Of a stretch of DNA of 64,000 nt, positions 31,678-41,232 are shown piece after piece; positions within the stretch are counted from its first letter, which is position 1, and each line of letters starts with the position of its first letter. The position numbers and the translations under genes are program-made. The DNA is from Pseudomonas xionganensis (lineage in GTDB: Bacteria > Pseudomonadota > Gammaproteobacteria > Pseudomonadales > Pseudomonadaceae). Location of the stretch: assembly GCF_009763245.1 (NCBI RefSeq), contig NZ_WKJZ01000002.1, forward strand, positions 188,707 through 252,706, written 5' to 3'. Under the pieces are notes generated by a model. That model worked only from the letters and a program-made list of their open reading frames with translations. It was not told the origin of the DNA and searched no databases.

Positions 31678-34600
31678 TCAGTGCGCCGGCTCCTTGACCC
31701 GGAACCAGGCCGCATAGAGTGCCGGCAGGAACAACAGGGTCAGGGCCGTGGCCACGATCAGACCGCCCATGATGGCCACGGCCATGGGGCCGAAGAACAC
31801 ACTGCGCGACAGCGGGATCATCGCCAGCACCGCAGCCAGGGCGGTCAGCACGATGGGCCGGAAGCGCCGCACCGTGGCCTCGATGATGGCCTGCCAGCGA
31901 TCCAGACCGGCGGCGATATCCTGCTCGATCTGGTCCACCAGGATCACCGAGTTGCGCATGATCATCCCCGCCAAGGCAATGGTGCCAAGCATGGCAACGA
32001 AACCGAAAGGCTGGCGGAAGATCAGCAGGAACAGGGTCACACCGATCAGACCCAGGGGCGCGGTGAGGAACACCATGGCCGAGCGCGAGAAGCTCTTGAG
32101 CTGCAGCATCAGCAGGGTCAGCACCACCACGACAAACAGCGGCACACCGGCGTTGACCGACTTCTGCCCGCGACTGGAATCTTCCACGGTGCCACCCACC
32201 TCCAGCTGGTAGCCATCCGGCAGCACCGCGCGAATCGGCTCCAGGGTCGGCAGGATCTGCTTGACCAGGCTGGCCGGCTGCTCGTCGCCATAGACGTCGG
32301 CGCGCACAGTCACGGTGGGCAAACGGTTGCGGTGCCAGATGATGCCTTCCTCGAAGCCGTACTCCAGGGTGGCGATCTGCGCCAGGGGCACGCTCTTGCC
32401 GCTGTCGGTGGGCACCGCCAGGCTCGGCAGCAGGCCCAGCTCGGTGCGTTCGCTGACGGTGCCGCGCAGCAGGATCTCGATCAGCTCGTTGCCTTCGCGG
32501 TACTGGCTGACCGGCGAGCCGGTCAGGGAGCTCTGCAAGAAGCGCGACAGATCGGCGGTGCTGACACCCAGAGCACGGGCGCGCTCCTGGTCGATATTCA
32601 GGCGCACGGACTTGCTCGGCTCTTCCCAGTCCAGGTGCACATTGGTCACATGGGGGTTGTCACGCACCTTGTCGGCCACCTGACGGGCCAGCTGGCGCAC
32701 CTCGTCGATATGCTCGCCGGAAACCCGGAACTGCACCGGATAACCCACCGGCGGGCCGTTCTCCAGGCGCGAGATACGGGTACGCAGGGTCGGGAACTGC
32801 TCATGCAGGGTGTCGATCAGCCACAGACGAATCTGCTCGCGCTCCTCGATGCTTTTCGCCAGGACCACGAACTGCGCCACACTGGCCGCCGGCAGCTGTT
32901 GATCCAGCGGCAGGTAGAAACGCGGCGAGCCGGTGCCGACATAGGCCACATAGTTGTCGATGCCTTCGTGCTGGTTGAGCATTTGCTCCAGACGCTTGAC
33001 CTGGGCCTCGGTCGCAACCAGGGACGCACCCTCCTCCAGCTTCAGGTCAACCATCAGTTCCAGACGCCCGGAAGCCGGGAAGAACTGCTGGGGCACGAAA
33101 CGGAACAGCAGGATGGACGCCACGAACAGACCGATGGTCAGCAGGATGACCGTCTTGCGCCGGCGCACGCACCACTGCACGGCGCTGCGCACGCGCTGAT
33201 AGAAGGGCGTGGCGTAGGGGTCATGGCCATCGTCAGCACCGCCATGCTTGGCCGCATGTAACTTGGCCAGATCCGGCAGCAGCTTGGCCCCCAGATAGGG
33301 CACGAAGATGACCGCCGCGATCCAGGACACCAGCAGGGCAATGGCCACCACCTGGAAGATCGAACGGGTGTATTCACCGGTGCCGGATTGCGCGGTGGCA
33401 ATCGGCAGAAAGCCTGCTGCGGTGATCAGGGTGCCGGTGAGCATGGGAAAGGCGGTGCTGGTCCAGGCGAAGCTGGCGGCCTTGAGCCGGTCATAGCCCT
33501 GTTCCATCTTGATCGCCATCATCTCCACGGCAATGATCGCGTCATCCACCATCAGCCCCAGCGCCAGCACCAGGGCGCCGAGGGAAATCTTGTGCAAGCC
33601 AATCCCCAGGTAATACATGCTGGCAAAAGTCATTGCCAAGACCAGGGGTATCGACAGCGCCACCACCAGGCCGGTACGCAAACCCAGGGAGAAGAAGCTC
33701 ACCAGCAGGACGATGATCACCGCCTCGGTCAGCACCCGGACGAATTCGCCCACACCGGTTTTCACCGCCGCCGGCTGGTCGGACACCTTGCGCAGCTGCA
33801 GGCCCACCGGCAGGGTTTCCTGCAAGCGCGCGAACTCGCCTTCCAGGGCCTTGCCCAGGACCAGAATATCGCCGCCGGCCTTCATCGACACGGCCAGACC
33901 GATGGCATCCTCACCCATAAAGCGCATGCGCGGCGCGGGCGGATCGTTGAAGCCGCGCTTGACCTCGGCCACATCACCGATGCGGAAGGTGCGCTCGGCC
34001 ACGCGAATGGGGAAATCGCGAATTTCCTGTACCGTCTGGAAACGCCCGGTCACGCGCAGCTGGACGCGATCCGTGGCGGTTTCAAAGAAACCCGCGGCCG
34101 CCACCGCGTTCTGCTCTTCCAGCGCCTGCTGAACAGCGGCCAGCGGCAGGCCCAGGGTGGCCAGCTTGGTATTGGACAGCTCGATCCAGATCTTCTCGTC
34201 CTGCAGACCGAGCAGCTCCACCTTGCCCACATCCTTGACCCGCTGCAGCTGCAGCTGGATGCGATCGGCGTAGTCCTTGAGCACCGCGTAGTCGAAGCCC
34301 TCGCCTGTCAGGGCGTAGATATTGCCGAAGGTGGTGCCGAATTCGTCGTTGAAAAATGGCCCCTGGATACCCGGCGGCAGGGTATGGCGGATATCGCTGA
34401 CCTTCTTGCGCACCTGATACCAGAGGTCGGGAATCTCCTTGGAACGCATGGAGTCACGGGCGATAAAGGTCACCTGGGACTCGCCGGGGCGGGAAAACGA
34501 GACGATCTTGTCGTACTCGCCGGTCTCCATCAGCTTCTTTTCGATCCGCTCGGTGACCTGGCGCGCCACCTCTTCGGCGCTCGCCCCCGGCCAGTTGGTG

Positions 34601-34749
34601 CGTACCACCATGGCCTTGAAGGTGAAGGGCGGGTCTTCGCTCTGGCCCAGCTTGGTGTAGGACAGTGCGCCGACCACGGCCAGCAGCAGCATAAGATAGA
34701 GCACGATCTGACGGTTGCGCAGGGCCCAGGCGGACAGGTTGAAATCCAT
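31678..34749 (-). CDS. mexK: RND efflux transporter, MexK-like
   Basis: The 1023-residue inner-membrane antiporter of the AcrB family has an N-terminal membrane helix (about 10-30), two large periplasmic loops and membrane bundles around 340-500 and 850-1010. The proton-relay Asp pair is in LALGLMVDDAIIAVE (TM4). It follows mexJ by five bases. MexJK of P. aeruginosa exports triclosan and, with OprM, erythromycin and tetracycline. Gene order (mexL divergent, rsmJ next) matches the PA3676-PA3680 region as I recall, which is the main support for the name. No outer-membrane factor gene is present, also as in mexJK. Confidence 0.8.
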   Translation of the reverse strand: MDFNLSAWALRNRQIVLYLMLLLAVVGALSYTKLGQSEDPPFTFKAMVVRTNWPGASAEEVARQVTERIEKKLMETGEYDKIVSFSRPGESQVTFIARDSMRSKEIPDLWYQVRKKVSDIRHTLPPGIQGPFFNDEFGTTFGNIYALTGEGFDYAVLKDYADRIQLQLQRVKDVGKVELLGLQDEKIWIELSNTKLATLGLPLAAVQQALEEQNAVAAAGFFETATDRVQLRVTGRFQTVQEIRDFPIRVAERTFRIGDVAEVKRGFNDPPAPRMRFMGEDAIGLAVSMKAGGDILVLGKALEGEFARLQETLPVGLQLRKVSDQPAAVKTGVGEFVRVLTEAVIIVLLVSFFSLGLRTGLVVALSIPLVLAMTFASMYYLGIGLHKISLGALVLALGLMVDDAIIAVEMMAIKMEQGYDRLKAASFAWTSTAFPMLTGTLITAAGFLPIATAQSGTGEYTRSIFQVVAIALLVSWIAAVIFVPYLGAKLLPDLAKLHAAKHGGADDGHDPYATPFYQRVRSAVQWCVRRRKTVILLTIGLFVASILLFRFVPQQFFPASGRLELMVDLKLEEGASLVATEAQVKRLEQMLNQHEGIDNYVAYVGTGSPRFYLPLDQQLPAASVAQFVVLAKSIEEREQIRLWLIDTLHEQFPTLRTRISRLENGPPVGYPVQFRVSGEHIDEVRQLARQVADKVRDNPHVTNVHLDWEEPSKSVRLNIDQERARALGVSTADLSRFLQSSLTGSPVSQYREGNELIEILLRGTVSERTELGLLPSLAVPTDSGKSVPLAQIATLEYGFEEGIIWHRNRLPTVTVRADVYGDEQPASLVKQILPTLEPIRAVLPDGYQLEVGGTVEDSSRGQKSVNAGVPLFVVVVLTLLMLQLKSFSRSAMVFLTAPLGLIGVTLFLLIFRQPFGFVAMLGTIALAGMIMRNSVILVDQIEQDIAAGLDRWQAIIEATVRRFRPIVLTALAAVLAMIPLSRSVFFGPMAVAIMGGLIVATALTLLFLPALYAAWFRVKEPAH

Positions 34750-34754
34750 CAGGC

Positions 34755-35858
34755 TTACTCCTTGGCCGCCAGCTGCACGGTGCGGTTGTCCCGATCCACC
34801 GGGCGCACGCGCTGTCCTTCACGCAATACCTGCACACCAGCGGCCACCACCCAATCGCTGGCATCAAGGCCTTCCAGCACCGGCACGGTCTTGTCGCCGA
34901 AGGCACCAATACGCACCAGCCTGCGCTTGAGACTGGAGTCTGCGGGATCGACCACCCAGACATAGGGCTGACCCTGCTCGGCGCTCAGGGCCGACAGCGG
35001 CACTGCCAAGGGCACTTCGCCGTTGTGGGCGATAAACACCCGGGCGCTCTGGCCCAGCTCGGCCGGGGTATCTCCGGCGCTGAAGGCCACGCGGGCGGCA
35101 AAGGTGCGCGACTGCGGATCGGCCGCCGGCGACATCTCGCGGATACGGCCGGGAAAACGCTGATCCGGTTGCGACCAGAGCTCCACCGCGACCTCCTGGC
35201 CCACCTTGAAGCGCTCGAAGGCTTGCTCCGGCAGACTGATCAGTACCTCGCGCTCGCCATCGGCAGCCAGGGTGAAGACCGTTTGTCCGGCCGCCACCAC
35301 CTGCCCCACTTCCACCATGCGGCGGGCCACCACGCCGTTATCCGAAGCACGCAGCACGGCATAGCCGGCCTGGTTGTTGGCCACGTTGAATTCGGCGCGC
35401 ACCTGCTTGAGGCGGGCCTCGCCGGCGCGATAGAGATTCTCGGTATTGTCGTACTGCGAGCGACTGACCAGGTTGCGCGCCAGCAGGGTCTTGTAGCGTT
35501 CACGCTCGGCGCGCACCGTCTGCAGATTGGCCTCGGCCGCCGCCACCTGGGCCCGCATGGCCTCCAGCTGCAGGCGCACATCCTGGGGGTCCAGTTCAGC
35601 CAGGGGCTGATCCTTCTTTACCCGCTCACCCACCTCCACCAGGCGCTTGGCCACCTTGCCGCCGATACGGAAAGCCAGTTCCGGCTCCAGCCGTGCCCGC
35701 ACCTCGCCCGGGTAGGCATCCATCAGTTCAGCCGACAGCTGCGGCTGCACCACCATGGCCGGACGCACGGCGACCTCGGTCGACTCACCGTTGCCACAGG
35801 CGGCAAGCAACGCAATTAGACTGGCAGGCAACGCGACAGACAGGGCATGACGAAACAT
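34755..35858 (-). CDS. mexJ: RND periplasmic adaptor (membrane fusion protein), MexJ-like
   Basis: The 367-residue lipoprotein has a signal peptide ending in a lipobox (LLAAC, Cys about 21), a lipoyl/barrel-sandwich hybrid domain split around an alpha-hairpin (about 80-150) and beta-barrel and membrane-proximal domains after 190. It would link MexK to an outer-membrane channel such as OprM encoded elsewhere. The length equals that recalled for MexJ. It is the first gene of the mexJK operon and divergent from mexL. Confidence 0.8.
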   Translation of the reverse strand: MFRHALSVALPASLIALLAACGNGESTEVAVRPAMVVQPQLSAELMDAYPGEVRARLEPELAFRIGGKVAKRLVEVGERVKKDQPLAELDPQDVRLQLEAMRAQVAAAEANLQTVRAERERYKTLLARNLVSRSQYDNTENLYRAGEARLKQVRAEFNVANNQAGYAVLRASDNGVVARRMVEVGQVVAAGQTVFTLAADGEREVLISLPEQAFERFKVGQEVAVELWSQPDQRFPGRIREMSPAADPQSRTFAARVAFSAGDTPAELGQSARVFIAHNGEVPLAVPLSALSAEQGQPYVWVVDPADSSLKRRLVRIGAFGDKTVPVLEGLDASDWVVAAGVQVLREGQRVRPVDRDNRTVQLAAKE

Positions 35859-35948
35859 GATGACTAACCTTTGTGGAGGCTATGGAATATTTGAACTGAC
35901 AGGTATAGTAAAAATAGCAAACTCATCAGTCCAGTATTAAAACGAGCC

Positions 35949-36584
35949 ATGTCAAACAAAGTGTTGCCACCCAGCGGCCCCGGCCGCCCCAAGGATCTGG
36001 CCAAGCGCCAGGCCATTCTGGAAGCGGCCAAGACCCTCTTCCTCAGCAATGGTTATGACGGCAGCAGCATGGATGCGATCGCCGCCGAAGCTGGAGTATC
36101 CAAGCTCACGGTGTACAGCCATTTCACCGACAAGGAGACCCTGTTCGCCGCTGCGGTGAAGTCCAAGTGCGAGGAGCAGTTGCCGGAGTTGCTGTTCGAG
36201 CTGCCAGCGGAGACACCGATAGAAACGGTGCTGCTGAATATCGGTCGCGGCTTCCACCGCCTGATAAACAGCCGCGAATCGGTGGAGCTGCATCGCCTGA
36301 TGATCAGCCTGGCGGCCCAGGACTCCAAGCTGTCGAAGATGTTCTTCGACGCCGGGCCCCAGCGCGTGCTCAACGAGATGGAGCATCTGCTCAGGCAGGC
36401 TAACCAGGCCGGCAAGCTGCGTATCGCCAACCCGGCAGGTGCCGCCGACCAGTTCTTCTGCCTGATCAAGGGCGGGGCCAATTTCCGCCTGCTGATTGGC
36501 TGCTCCCCGGCACTGGAGGGAGATGCCGCCGAACAGCATGTGCAGGAAGCGGTGCAGGTATTTCTGCGCGCCTATCAGGCTTAA
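35949..36584 (+). CDS. mexL: TetR-family repressor, MexL-like
   Basis: The 211-residue protein has an N-terminal TetR helix-turn-helix ([40 protein letters not shown], about 20-60) and a C-terminal AefR-like ligand domain. It is divergent from mexJ across 90 AT-rich bases, which must hold both promoters and its operator; I see no unambiguous palindrome there. MexL represses mexJK and itself in P. aeruginosa. Its 3' end overlaps the convergent rsmJ by four bases. Confidence 0.8.
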   Translation: MSNKVLPPSGPGRPKDLAKRQAILEAAKTLFLSNGYDGSSMDAIAAEAGVSKLTVYSHFTDKETLFAAAVKSKCEEQLPELLFELPAETPIETVLLNIGRGFHRLINSRESVELHRLMISLAAQDSKLSKMFFDAGPQRVLNEMEHLLRQANQAGKLRIANPAGAADQFFCLIKGGANFRLLIGCSPALEGDAAEQHVQEAVQVFLRAYQA

Positions 36585-37363
36585 TCGGCTGTGAGCTTTT
36601 TCTTCGGATAGATATCGTAGCGGCTGGATTTGCCCTCCAGCACATAGCCCGGCTTGACGCCGTCAATGGGCGGCGCCTTGCGTGGGCGCTTGACCACCAC
36701 CCGGTGGCTGGCCAGTGCCAGGGCCGCTTGCAGCAGCGCCGGCGCATCCAGGTCGTCGCCGACAAAGGGGCGGAACAGGCGCATTTCCTTTTTCACCAGC
36801 GCACTCTTGTCACGATGCGGGAACATGGGGTCCAGGTAGATCACCTGGGGCGGCTCGCCCTGCCAGGCGGCCATCAACTCGATGGCATTGCCGGTCAACA
36901 GCTGCATGCGCGCCACAATACCCGCCACCTCGGCATCCCGGGCGGCCCGCGCCAGGCCATCGTCCAGCAGCGCGGCGATCAGCGGCTGACGCTCGATCAG
37001 GGTCATATGACAACCCAGGCTGGCCAGGACAAAGGCATCGCGTCCCAGGCCCGCCGTGGCATCCAGCACCCGCGGACGCACACCAGGGGCAATCCCCACG
37101 GCCTTGGCAATCATCTGCCCACTGCCACCGCCGAACTGACGCCGATGGGCCAGCGCGCCTTCGACAAAGTCCACCCGCACCGGTCCCGGCGCCTGGGGGC
37201 CGAGTTCGACCAGCTGCAAGCCTGCCTCGCCCAGCTGCAGGGCAAACTCGCTGTCGCCGTCCAGTGGTAAATCCAGGCGTTTTGCCCAGGCTGCGGCGGC
37301 GATCTGCAGGTGATCGGCCAGGGCCTCGACCCGGACTCTGGTTATATGCCCAACATCAGTCAT
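36581..37363 (-). CDS. rsmJ: 16S rRNA (guanine1516-N2)-methyltransferase RsmJ
   Basis: It methylates G1516 of 16S rRNA. The 260-residue protein shows the SAM motif [19 protein letters not shown], the acidic loop in [12 protein letters not shown] and the catalytic-type [22 protein letters not shown], all RsmJ (YhiQ) signatures. It is convergent with mexL (four-base overlap) and starts 106 bases from the EF-hand protein, in the opposite direction. Confidence 0.93.
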   Translation of the reverse strand: MTDVGHITRVRVEALADHLQIAAAAWAKRLDLPLDGDSEFALQLGEAGLQLVELGPQAPGPVRVDFVEGALAHRRQFGGGSGQMIAKAVGIAPGVRPRVLDATAGLGRDAFVLASLGCHMTLIERQPLIAALLDDGLARAARDAEVAGIVARMQLLTGNAIELMAAWQGEPPQVIYLDPMFPHRDKSALVKKEMRLFRPFVGDDLDAPALLQAALALASHRVVVKRPRKAPPIDGVKPGYVLEGKSSRYDIYPKKKLTAD

Positions 37364-37469
37364 CAGAAAATATGCTCAAAAAACACTCAATTGGCTGGCG
37401 AAATGGCCGATAGCCTATACAGGCGGCATTTTGCCAGACCCGGCAGCCCAGAGCCGCAACGAGTTCGCC

Positions 37470-38234
37470 ATGTTCGATGTTCTTTCCGCACCACGGGCCA
37501 ACCCCTCGCCCGCCCACCACGATTCAATCGACCAGACCCTGGATGAAGGCAAGCGCGCCTCCCTGGACTACCAGATCCTGCGCCGCACCCTGATGATCGA
37601 GCAGGACGAGCCCTCATCCACACCGCCCCCCGCTGCCGAGTCCAGCGCAGAACCACCCGCTATTGCCAGCCAGGCCAGTGCTTTCGAGCAGGTGGTGGCG
37701 CAGCGCGAACTGGAGCTGAATATCAGCGCCCCGGCACAGCCGCAGAAAACCGACCCGCTTGTGCTGGATCTGGCCGGTAACGGCTTCAGCACCAGCGGGT
37801 TGCAACGCCCGGTGCAGTTCGACCTCGATGGTGATGGCCGCTCCGAGCAGATCAGCGTGCCCACCGGCGACGACGCCCTGCTGGCCTGGGATCGCAACGG
37901 CAATAGACGCATCGACAATGGCCGCGAGCTGTTCGGCGATCAACACGGCGCCGCCAATGGCTTTGCCGAGCTGAGTAAATTTGACGACAACCAGGATGGT
38001 CGCATCGACGCCGCCGACGCCATCTTCGATCAGCTCCTGCTGCTGCGCTTCGATGCCCAGGGCCGGCAAAGCACCCAGAGCCTGGGCCAGGCCGGGGTCA
38101 GCGCCATCCACCTGGAGGCCCGCGACGTCAAGATGGCGCTGGGGGCCTATGATGAAATCGCCCAGCTGGGGCGTTTCGACTTCAGCGATGGCCGCAGCGG
38201 CCAGGCCGCCGACCTGCTGCTGGCCCAGCGCTAA
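37470..38234 (+). CDS. EF-hand/RTX-associated calcium-loop protein, unknown function
   Basis: The 254-residue protein has no signal peptide. Residues 1-95 are low-complexity and helical, rich in Pro/Ala/Ser/Glu. Residues 95-200 carry three acidic loops of EF-hand or dockerin type: DLDGDGRSE (118-126), DRNGNRRIDNGRELFGD (141-157) and DDNQDGRIDAAD (172-183). The preceding LVLDLAGNGFSTSG is the variant of LDLDGDGIET found in many RTX-exported proteins, usually next to much larger repeats that are absent here. Calcium binding is likely; secretion is uncertain. ATG at 37470 is preferred over 37431. Confidence 0.75.
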   Translation: MFDVLSAPRANPSPAHHDSIDQTLDEGKRASLDYQILRRTLMIEQDEPSSTPPPAAESSAEPPAIASQASAFEQVVAQRELELNISAPAQPQKTDPLVLDLAGNGFSTSGLQRPVQFDLDGDGRSEQISVPTGDDALLAWDRNGNRRIDNGRELFGDQHGAANGFAELSKFDDNQDGRIDAADAIFDQLLLLRFDAQGRQSTQSLGQAGVSAIHLEARDVKMALGAYDEIAQLGRFDFSDGRSGQAADLLLAQR

Positions 38235-38241
38235 CCTGCGC

Positions 38242-39102
38242 CTATAACAGCCCCAGCTGCGCCTGCGACACGCATTCCGGCCACTCGGGCAACGCCGGCA
38301 AGCCGGGCAAGCGCGCCATCAGCTGCCCATGAAAGCGCTGCGCCAGCTGCGGAGCCAGGCGATTGTCTGCGGTATGCAGAAACACATAAGGCGTTCGCCC
38401 CACTTCGATCCAGGCCGCCACCTTGTCCAGCCAGGGCCGCATAAAGGGGTCATTGGCCGGCAATTCGGGGTGCCCAATAAAGCGCAGCTGCGGGGCCTGG
38501 CTAAAGGCTGTCGGACGTGGCGGCAGACGCGGCTTCTTGGCCTGGGCGTGCAGCACCGCCGCATCGCGCGAGGTGCAGCTGAACAGCGCCCGGGAGTCCA
38601 GGCAGATGCGTTCGATGCCGCGTTCATGCAGCAGCCGGTTAAGCCGGCGCTCTTCCTCATCCCGGGCGAAAAACGCCGGATGACGTACTTCGACCGCCAG
38701 CTCCCCGGCCGACCAGGGCTCGATAAAGCCGATCAGCTCGGGCAAGCGCTGCGGGCCGAAGCTGGCCGGCAACTGCAACCAGTAAGGCGTGACCCGCGCA
38801 CCCAGCGGCGCCAGTAGTTTGCGAAATGCCTGGGCCGGGTCGAGCTGCTCGCGCAGATCGGCGGCATGACTGATGCGGCGCGGCAGTTTGGCGCAGAAGC
38901 GGAAATGCGCCGGCATCTGCTGGGCCCAACGCGCCACACTGGCCGCCGAGGGGTCGGCATAGAAAGTGGTATTGCCTTCAACGGCATTGAACAGGCCAGC
39001 GTACAGGGCAAGAAAATGGGTGCTGGAGCTGCCTTCAGGGTAGAGCGAGCCACGCCAGGCCGGCTCGCTCCAGGACGGGCAACCAAGAAAATAGGGCAAC
39101 AT
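38242..39102 (-). CDS. DUF72 family protein (YecE-like TIM barrel)
   Basis: The 286-residue protein starts MLPYFLGCPSWSEPAWRG and has family motifs NTTFYADPSAASVARWAQQMPAHFRFCAKLPR, AVEVRHPAFF and a C-terminal YVFLHTADN. DUF72 proteins form a TIM barrel with an unidentified reaction. The ATG at 39102 is used; the TTG one codon upstream is unlikely. It runs on from the 113-residue gene with a 12-base gap and is convergent with the calcium-loop gene seven bases away. Confidence 0.9.
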   Translation of the reverse strand: MLPYFLGCPSWSEPAWRGSLYPEGSSSTHFLALYAGLFNAVEGNTTFYADPSAASVARWAQQMPAHFRFCAKLPRRISHAADLREQLDPAQAFRKLLAPLGARVTPYWLQLPASFGPQRLPELIGFIEPWSAGELAVEVRHPAFFARDEEERRLNRLLHERGIERICLDSRALFSCTSRDAAVLHAQAKKPRLPPRPTAFSQAPQLRFIGHPELPANDPFMRPWLDKVAAWIEVGRTPYVFLHTADNRLAPQLAQRFHGQLMARLPGLPALPEWPECVSQAQLGLL

Positions 39103-39114
39103 CAATGTGCAGGC

Positions 39115-39456
39115 TTAGGCGTAAAGATCCAGCCCCAGCACCTGCTGCGCGTCGGCTTCACCGGCAAAGCTCGCAGTGCTGCTGTAACTGGCAATGGCCT
39201 GGGCGGCGCGGTTGTTCAGCTGCGGCTGGTAGAGCTGGTCCTGCGGGCGTGCAGGCAGGTTATCGCTGCTGGCGGAGCTGGCCTGCACGGTACGTACCTG
39301 CGGCGTCTGCTCCAGGCCCTGAGTACTGGCAGGGCTGGCTGGTTGCTCACGGCGCTCCTCAATCTCGCGTTGGGCTTCGCGAAACGGCGTAACCGCCGCC
39401 CCACCCCGGGGGCTGCGATCAGGCAAATAGGCAGGCGTGAAGCCGTCGATACGCAT
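39115..39456 (-). CDS. 113-residue hypothetical protein
   Basis: The sequence is polar and low in hydrophobic residues, rich in Gln, Ser, Ala, Arg and Pro, and ends in NRAAQAIASYSSTASFAGEADAQQVLGLDLYA. It appears mostly disordered with a short amphipathic C-terminal helix. It has no signal peptide or known domain. It is 12 bases upstream of the DUF72 gene on the same strand, suggesting co-transcription. A homologue at this spot in P. aeruginosa is plausible from synteny; I cannot assign a function. Confidence 0.7.
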   Translation of the reverse strand: MRIDGFTPAYLPDRSPRGGAAVTPFREAQREIEERREQPASPASTQGLEQTPQVRTVQASSASSDNLPARPQDQLYQPQLNNRAAQAIASYSSTASFAGEADAQQVLGLDLYA

Positions 39457-39575
39457 CAGATACTGCTCGGCAATGACGCAAGGTTGAAGGACGCAGGTAC
39501 AGGCAATCTAGCCGTGCGCCGCACGCTTGGCAATCGCCCCTGACGACAGTGCTCGGCCAACGCGACAAAAGGCAT

Positions 39576-40256
39576 CTATTGTGGCGCCTTGGGTGTGGCC
39601 ACCTGATCACGCAGGTACACCGGCTGGGCCTGATCGGCGGCCACGCCTTCACCACGCCCCCAGGCGAAACGGGCCAGGCTCAGCAGGTCTTCGGCATGGG
39701 GCAGCATGGCTGGCGACTGAGCGCTGACTGTCAGCGGAATACGCGCGGCAAAGGTGCCCCAACCGGTACCGGCGCCAAACCACTCACCCGTGGCATCCCG
39801 CGGCAGACAGGCCTGCTCCGGCGCCAACACGGCCTCCAGGCCCTGCAGGCGCATCTCGTCCTGTTCGGCGCGATAGCAACCCCAGTAGACCTCATCCATC
39901 CGTGCATCGATGGCCGCCGCCACCTGCTGCGCGCCATGCTCGCGCAGACTGCGCTGGGCCAACACGGCCAGGTTGGACACCGGCAGCACCGGGCGTTCCA
40001 GGGCAAAGGCCAGGCCCTGCACCACGCCAATGGCGATACGCACCCCGGTAAAGGCTCCCGGGCCACGGCCGAAGGCGATGGCATCCAGCGCGCTCAGGGG
40101 CACACCGGACTCGGCCAGCAACTGCTTGATCATCGGCAGCAGGCGCTGGGCGTGCAGACGCGGGATCACTTCATAGTGGCTGGTGACCTTGCCGTCATGC
40201 AGCAGGGCAACCGAGCAGGCTTCGGTGGCGGTATCCAGGGCCAGCAGCGTGGTCAT
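39576..40256 (-). CDS. tsaB: TsaB, tRNA threonylcarbamoyladenosine biosynthesis
   Basis: TsaB is the inactive ASKHA-fold scaffold that pairs with TsaD and TsaE to make t6A37 in ANN-decoding tRNAs. The 226 residues show LALDTATEACSVALLHDGKV, HAQRLLPMIKQLL and FGRGPGAFTGVRIAIGVVQGLAFA, the TsaB signature. It is downstream of adk by 80 bases on the same strand. TrmO, which methylates the same t6A, is also in the window at 16.3 kb. Confidence 0.95.
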   Translation of the reverse strand: MTTLLALDTATEACSVALLHDGKVTSHYEVIPRLHAQRLLPMIKQLLAESGVPLSALDAIAFGRGPGAFTGVRIAIGVVQGLAFALERPVLPVSNLAVLAQRSLREHGAQQVAAAIDARMDEVYWGCYRAEQDEMRLQGLEAVLAPEQACLPRDATGEWFGAGTGWGTFAARIPLTVSAQSPAMLPHAEDLLSLARFAWGRGEGVAADQAQPVYLRDQVATPKAPQ

Positions 40257-40296
40257 CGGGGCATCCGGTCAAGAAAAAGGCGGGCATTATAAACGC

Positions 40297-40320
40297 CAAC
40301 GGCCCGCAAGCGGGCCGTTG
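40297..40320 (-). terminator. hairpin after adk, weak terminator candidate
   Basis: CAACGGCCCG (40297-40306) pairs perfectly with CGGGCCGTTG (40311-40320), 16 bases past the adk stop. No proper T-run follows on the minus strand; instead GTTTATAATG comes next, whose TATAAT may be the -10 element for tsaB. It may be an attenuator between the two genes. Confidence 0.5.
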
Positions 40321-40336
40321 AACGCAGACAGCAGGA

Positions 40337-40996
<660 letters not shown>

Positions 40997-41232
40997 TCAA
41001 GATTTGAATAAAAATCGTCGGACTCGCCTCGTGGGGCCAATCTCAGAATTGTTCAGGCAGCAGTGCCAATGGGGGCCAGGCTGCCGAAAGGTCGATCAAG
41101 ATACACAGCGCACCCCTGGCGCACAAGCCACCAAAAGTCGGATAGAGCCAGGTCCCAAGCAGACTGGACAAAGCGCCACAGGTACGCCCTGTCAGGCGAT
41201 GGAAAAACGCTGCCGGGACGCTTTCCCGGGCA

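Noticed and set aside
31651..34965. Two long plus-strand frames opposite mexK.
   Set aside because: The RND transporter on the minus strand is complete with conserved motifs; the opposite frames show no domain and have compositions typical of shadows.
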